Shown: positions 60,819 through 64,000 of the stretch, piece after piece
Layout: every line of letters begins with the position of its first letter
Position numbering within the stretch: the first letter of the stretch is position 1
From: Bacteroidia bacterium
Lineage (GTDB): Bacteria > Bacteroidota > Bacteroidia > Chitinophagales > Chitinophagaceae
Direction: 5' to 3'
DNA: 64,000 bases
Assembly: GCA_030427635.1 (NCBI GenBank)
Contig: JAUIBA010000004.1
Location: 124,001 to 188,000 of the forward strand
The notes under the pieces: generated by a model
Seen by the model: only the letters and a program-made list of their open reading frames with translations
What the model was told of the DNA's origin: nothing
Databases searched by the model: none
Position numbers and translations under genes: made by a program

Positions 60819-61403
60819 CTATCTAATAAACTCATACTCGGTCACTACATGCTTCTTTTTGCCAAACAAAGGCTTATCTGTAACCTGTATCTGTATACGC
60901 TTCATTGGTTTGTAGTAGAGCTTTACAATTTTATCATTAAATGGCGTCTTTTCAGATGCTTCTATGTAAATGCCTCTGATAAGCTTGTTCTCCTGACTGG
61001 CTGTAACCAAAAATTTCTTTGTATAAAGGTCTTCATCCAATGCTTCGTAAAAAACATCATAGGTATCCTGCTCCTCATCTTCGAAGAAGGAATATTTGTA
61101 TTTACCCAGAAATGAAGGATCACTTATATCGCACTGAAAAAACAAATCAAAAATATGTCCCCAATTCAACGTATCAGAATTAGTATAGCTACTATCTACC
61201 TTACCGCCATTTACCCGCACCGTTTTCAGAATAACAAAAGGAGCTCCCATGTTATAATTCCACTGGTCCTGTGCAAACTGACGAATAGAATAATATGTTC
61301 CTTCATCTGCATTTACACTCTTGTTTTCATCTTCTTTACAGGAGAAAAGAAATATAGTTGCTGACAGCAACATCATAGCCGGGAGACGCAATTGTTTTAT
61401 CAC
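60819..61403 (-). CDS. Hypothetical lipoprotein
   Basis: Signal peptide with lipobox FLFSCKED; no recognised family. Confidence 0.65.
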   Translation of the reverse strand: MIKQLRLPAMMLLSATIFLFSCKEDENKSVNADEGTYYSIRQFAQDQWNYNMGAPFVILKTVRVNGGKVDSSYTNSDTLNWGHIFDLFFQCDISDPSFLGKYKYSFFEDEEQDTYDVFYEALDEDLYTKKFLVTASQENKLIRGIYIEASEKTPFNDKIVKLYYKPMKRIQIQVTDKPLFGKKKHVVTEYEFIR

Positions 61404-61478
61404 ACCTTAAAAATACAAAAGGATTGAAATTCCACAGGGCAAAACTGAATAATTACCTACTGGGTGTCCTACAAAAAA

Positions 61479-61503
61479 GCCAGACGCACTTTGTACGTCT
61501 GGC
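61479..61503. terminator. Hairpin terminator after sdhB (minus strand)
   Basis: GCCAGACG-CACTTTGTA-CGTCTGGC flanked by A-tract on the minus-strand downstream side. Confidence 0.75.
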
Positions 61504-61530
61504 AATACAATAAATAAATAGTAATTAATA

Positions 61531-62301
61531 TTACCCCTGAGCGCTGCCTGAGAATACAGCACCGATATATTCACGGTTCAGACGTGCTATATTTTCCAGA
61601 GAAATGCCTTTTGGACATTCCGCCTCACAGGCACCAATGTTGGTACAGCTACCGAAACCTTCAGCATCCATCTGCTTTATCATATTCACAGCACGTGTTT
61701 TACGCTCTGGTTCGCCCTGTGGCAGTAATGCCAGATGCGATACCTTAGCAGATACGAACAGCATAGCAGATGCATTAGGACATGCCGCAACGCATGCGCC
61801 ACAACCTATACATGTAGCAGCAGCAAATGACTCATCAGCCTTTTGCTTTTCTATCGGAAGCGCATTGGCATCAACAGCATTACCTGTGTTTACCGATACA
61901 TAACCACCAGATGCTATAATCCTGTCAAATGATGTACGGTCTACTACCAGATCTTTGATAACAGGGAATGCCTGTGCACGCCATGGCTCTACAACAATGG
62001 TATCGCCATCCTTGTACTCACGCATATGTAGCTGGCAGGTAGTAGTTTCATGCCATGGACCATGAGCACGACCATTGATGTACATGCTGCACATACCACA
62101 TATACCTTCACGGCAATCATGGTCAAATGCTATAGGCTCTTTACCCTCTGCCACAAGCTGCTCGTTAAGCACATCGAACATCTCCAGAAACGACATTTCA
62201 GACGATACGTCTTTCACCTGAAACGTTTCGAAATGCCCTTTCACCTTGTTATTCTTCTGACGCCACACTTTAAGCGTGAGGTTCATGTTATAATGCTGCA
62301 T
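61531..62301 (-). CDS. sdhB: Succinate dehydrogenase/fumarate reductase iron-sulfur subunit
   Basis: [46 protein letters not shown]. Confidence 0.95.
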   Translation of the reverse strand: MQHYNMNLTLKVWRQKNNKVKGHFETFQVKDVSSEMSFLEMFDVLNEQLVAEGKEPIAFDHDCREGICGMCSMYINGRAHGPWHETTTCQLHMREYKDGDTIVVEPWRAQAFPVIKDLVVDRTSFDRIIASGGYVSVNTGNAVDANALPIEKQKADESFAAATCIGCGACVAACPNASAMLFVSAKVSHLALLPQGEPERKTRAVNMIKQMDAEGFGSCTNIGACEAECPKGISLENIARLNREYIGAVFSGSAQG

Positions 62302-62403
62302 AGCTTATTATGTTTGACATTTCCGCAACCGGCAGTTCGTTCCTCCTGTGTCAGCTGCTTCTGTTTTACTGTTATTTTTTCTTATAATCTGTTTCTCCGG
62401 CTA

Positions 62404-63999
62404 TTACTTATAACTACGCTGACTTGGGTGTACCACATCATACTTCAGATCTTCCTTATGCAGTTCAAACTGGCCTTCGCTTTTACACTCCCACGCAGCT
62501 ACATACATAAAGTTCTCATCGTCGCGTCTTGCTTCACCATCCTCAGTCTGTGACTCCTCACGGAAGTGACCACCACAGCTTTCCGTACGGTTCAGTGCGT
62601 CTATACACATCAGTTCGCCCAGCTCCAGAAAATCTGCCACGCGGCCTGCCTTATCCAGCTCAGGGTTGTACTCTCCTACCTCACCCGGTATGCGTACATT
62701 CTCCCAGAACTCTTTGCGCAGAGCGCGTATTTCCTGAATGGCCTGTGTAAGTCCTTCAGCATTACGGCCCATACCGCATTTATCCCACATAATCTTTCCA
62801 AGACGCTTGTGGAAGCTTTCTACACTCTCCTTACCCTTGATGCCCATGAGGCGATTAATGCGGTCGCTCACTTCCTTCTCAGCTGCTACGAATGCAGGAT
62901 GGTCTGTTGGTATTGCTTTGGTACGGATATCATCGGCCAGATTATTACCGATAGTATATGGTATTACAAAGTAACCGTCGGCCAGTCCCTGCATGAGCGC
63001 AGATGCACCCAGACGGTTGGCACCGTGGTCGCTAAAGTTTGCCTCACCCAATGCATACAGATTAGGCACTGTAGTCATGAGCTCATAATCTACCCACAGG
63101 CCACCCATTGTATAGTGTACCGCAGGATATATACGCATAGGCACCTCGTAAGGATTCTCACCGGTAATCTTCGCATACATGTCAAAGAGGTTACCATATT
63201 TCTCTTTCACCACATCTTTACCCAATGCTATAATTGTAGCTTTATTGGCATCATGCTTACCCTGCTTGTTAGCCTCGGTTTTACCATAACGCTCTATTGC
63301 CGAAGCAAAATCCAGATACACGGCCATTTTTGACGAACCCACACCATAACCTGCATCACAACGCTCTTTCGCAGCACGGCTGGCTACGTCGCGCGGCACA
63401 AGGTTACCGAATGCCGGATAACGGCGCTCCAGATAATAATCTCTTTCTTCTTCAGGAATATCTGTTGGCTTGCGGCTGTCACCCTGCTTTTTAGGCACCC
63501 ATATACGACCATCATTTCGCAGCGACTCTGACATCAGTGTCAGTTTCGACTGATGGTCACCACTTACAGGAATACAGGTAGGGTGTATCTGGGTAAAACA
63601 TGGATTACCAAAAAATGCGCCCTTACGATGTGCCTTCCATGCTGCAGTTACGTTACTGCCCATCGCATTGGTTGACAGATAGAAAACGTTACCATAACCG
63701 CCGGTACACAGCAGCACCGCATGACCGAAATGACGCTCCAGCTCTCCGGTTACCAGGTTACGGGCGATTATGCCACGTGCCTTACCGTCAATGATTACCA
63801 GATCCAGCATTTCATGGCGGGAATACTGGGTTACAGTACCCAGCGCTACCTGACGCTCCAATGCCTGATATGCACCTATGAGCAGCTGCTGGCCTGTCTG
63901 GCCGGCAGCATAGAACGTACGCTGTACCTGAGTACCACCGAAGGAACGGTTGCTAAGCAGACCACCATACTCACGGGCAAATGGTACACCCTGTGCCAC
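62404..63999 (-). CDS. sdhA: Succinate dehydrogenase/fumarate reductase flavoprotein subunit (N-terminus beyond window)
   Basis: [70 protein letters not shown]. Confidence 0.95.
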   Translation of the reverse strand: MAQGVPFAREYGGLLSNRSFGGTQVQRTFYAAGQTGQQLLIGAYQALERQVALGTVTQYSRHEMLDLVIIDGKARGIIARNLVTGELERHFGHAVLLCTGGYGNVFYLSTNAMGSNVTAAWKAHRKGAFFGNPCFTQIHPTCIPVSGDHQSKLTLMSESLRNDGRIWVPKKQGDSRKPTDIPEEERDYYLERRYPAFGNLVPRDVASRAAKERCDAGYGVGSSKMAVYLDFASAIERYGKTEANKQGKHDANKATIIALGKDVVKEKYGNLFDMYAKITGENPYEVPMRIYPAVHYTMGGLWVDYELMTTVPNLYALGEANFSDHGANRLGASALMQGLADGYFVIPYTIGNNLADDIRTKAIPTDHPAFVAAEKEVSDRINRLMGIKGKESVESFHKRLGKIMWDKCGMGRNAEGLTQAIQEIRALRKEFWENVRIPGEVGEYNPELDKAGRVADFLELGELMCIDALNRTESCGGHFREESQTEDGEARRDDENFMYVAAWECKSEGQFELHKEDLKYDVVHPSQRSYK

Positions 64000-64000
64000 A

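Overview
The window is chromosomal DNA from a Bacteroidota bacterium, probably Chitinophagaceae-like. Support for this comes from TAnnTTTG-type promoters, a T9SS-sorted protease, DUF2723, GH3, ChaN and DUF4105 families, and an RpoD starting [11 protein letters not shown]. Most of it is ordinary housekeeping content: hisS, ung, murB, mpl, cysteine desulfurase, 3'-5' exonuclease, rpoD-type sigma factor, proS, prs-L25, purB, lptB, cutC, uvrC and sdhB/sdhA, plus envelope proteins. The most unusual region is about 22.6-27.4 kb. There, a tRNA-Ser(GGA) is followed by GC-rich hairpins, a small GIY-YIG nuclease gene, and an AT-richer island with no recognisable integrase or transposase. The island carries a three-gene envelope-like operon and a DUF4062 protein. 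It is punctuated by degenerate direct repeats (TCGAAA-N-TTGTC...CTCCGC) and ends in a decayed second copy of the tRNA-tail + GIY-YIG 5' module. A second accessory block (27.4-32.3 kb) encodes a TonB-like protein, a zincin-like secreted protein, an unknown 270-aa protein, a PAS-LuxR regulator and a membrane P-loop ATPase-like protein. All family assignments come from reading motifs and overall sequence; no database search was run.
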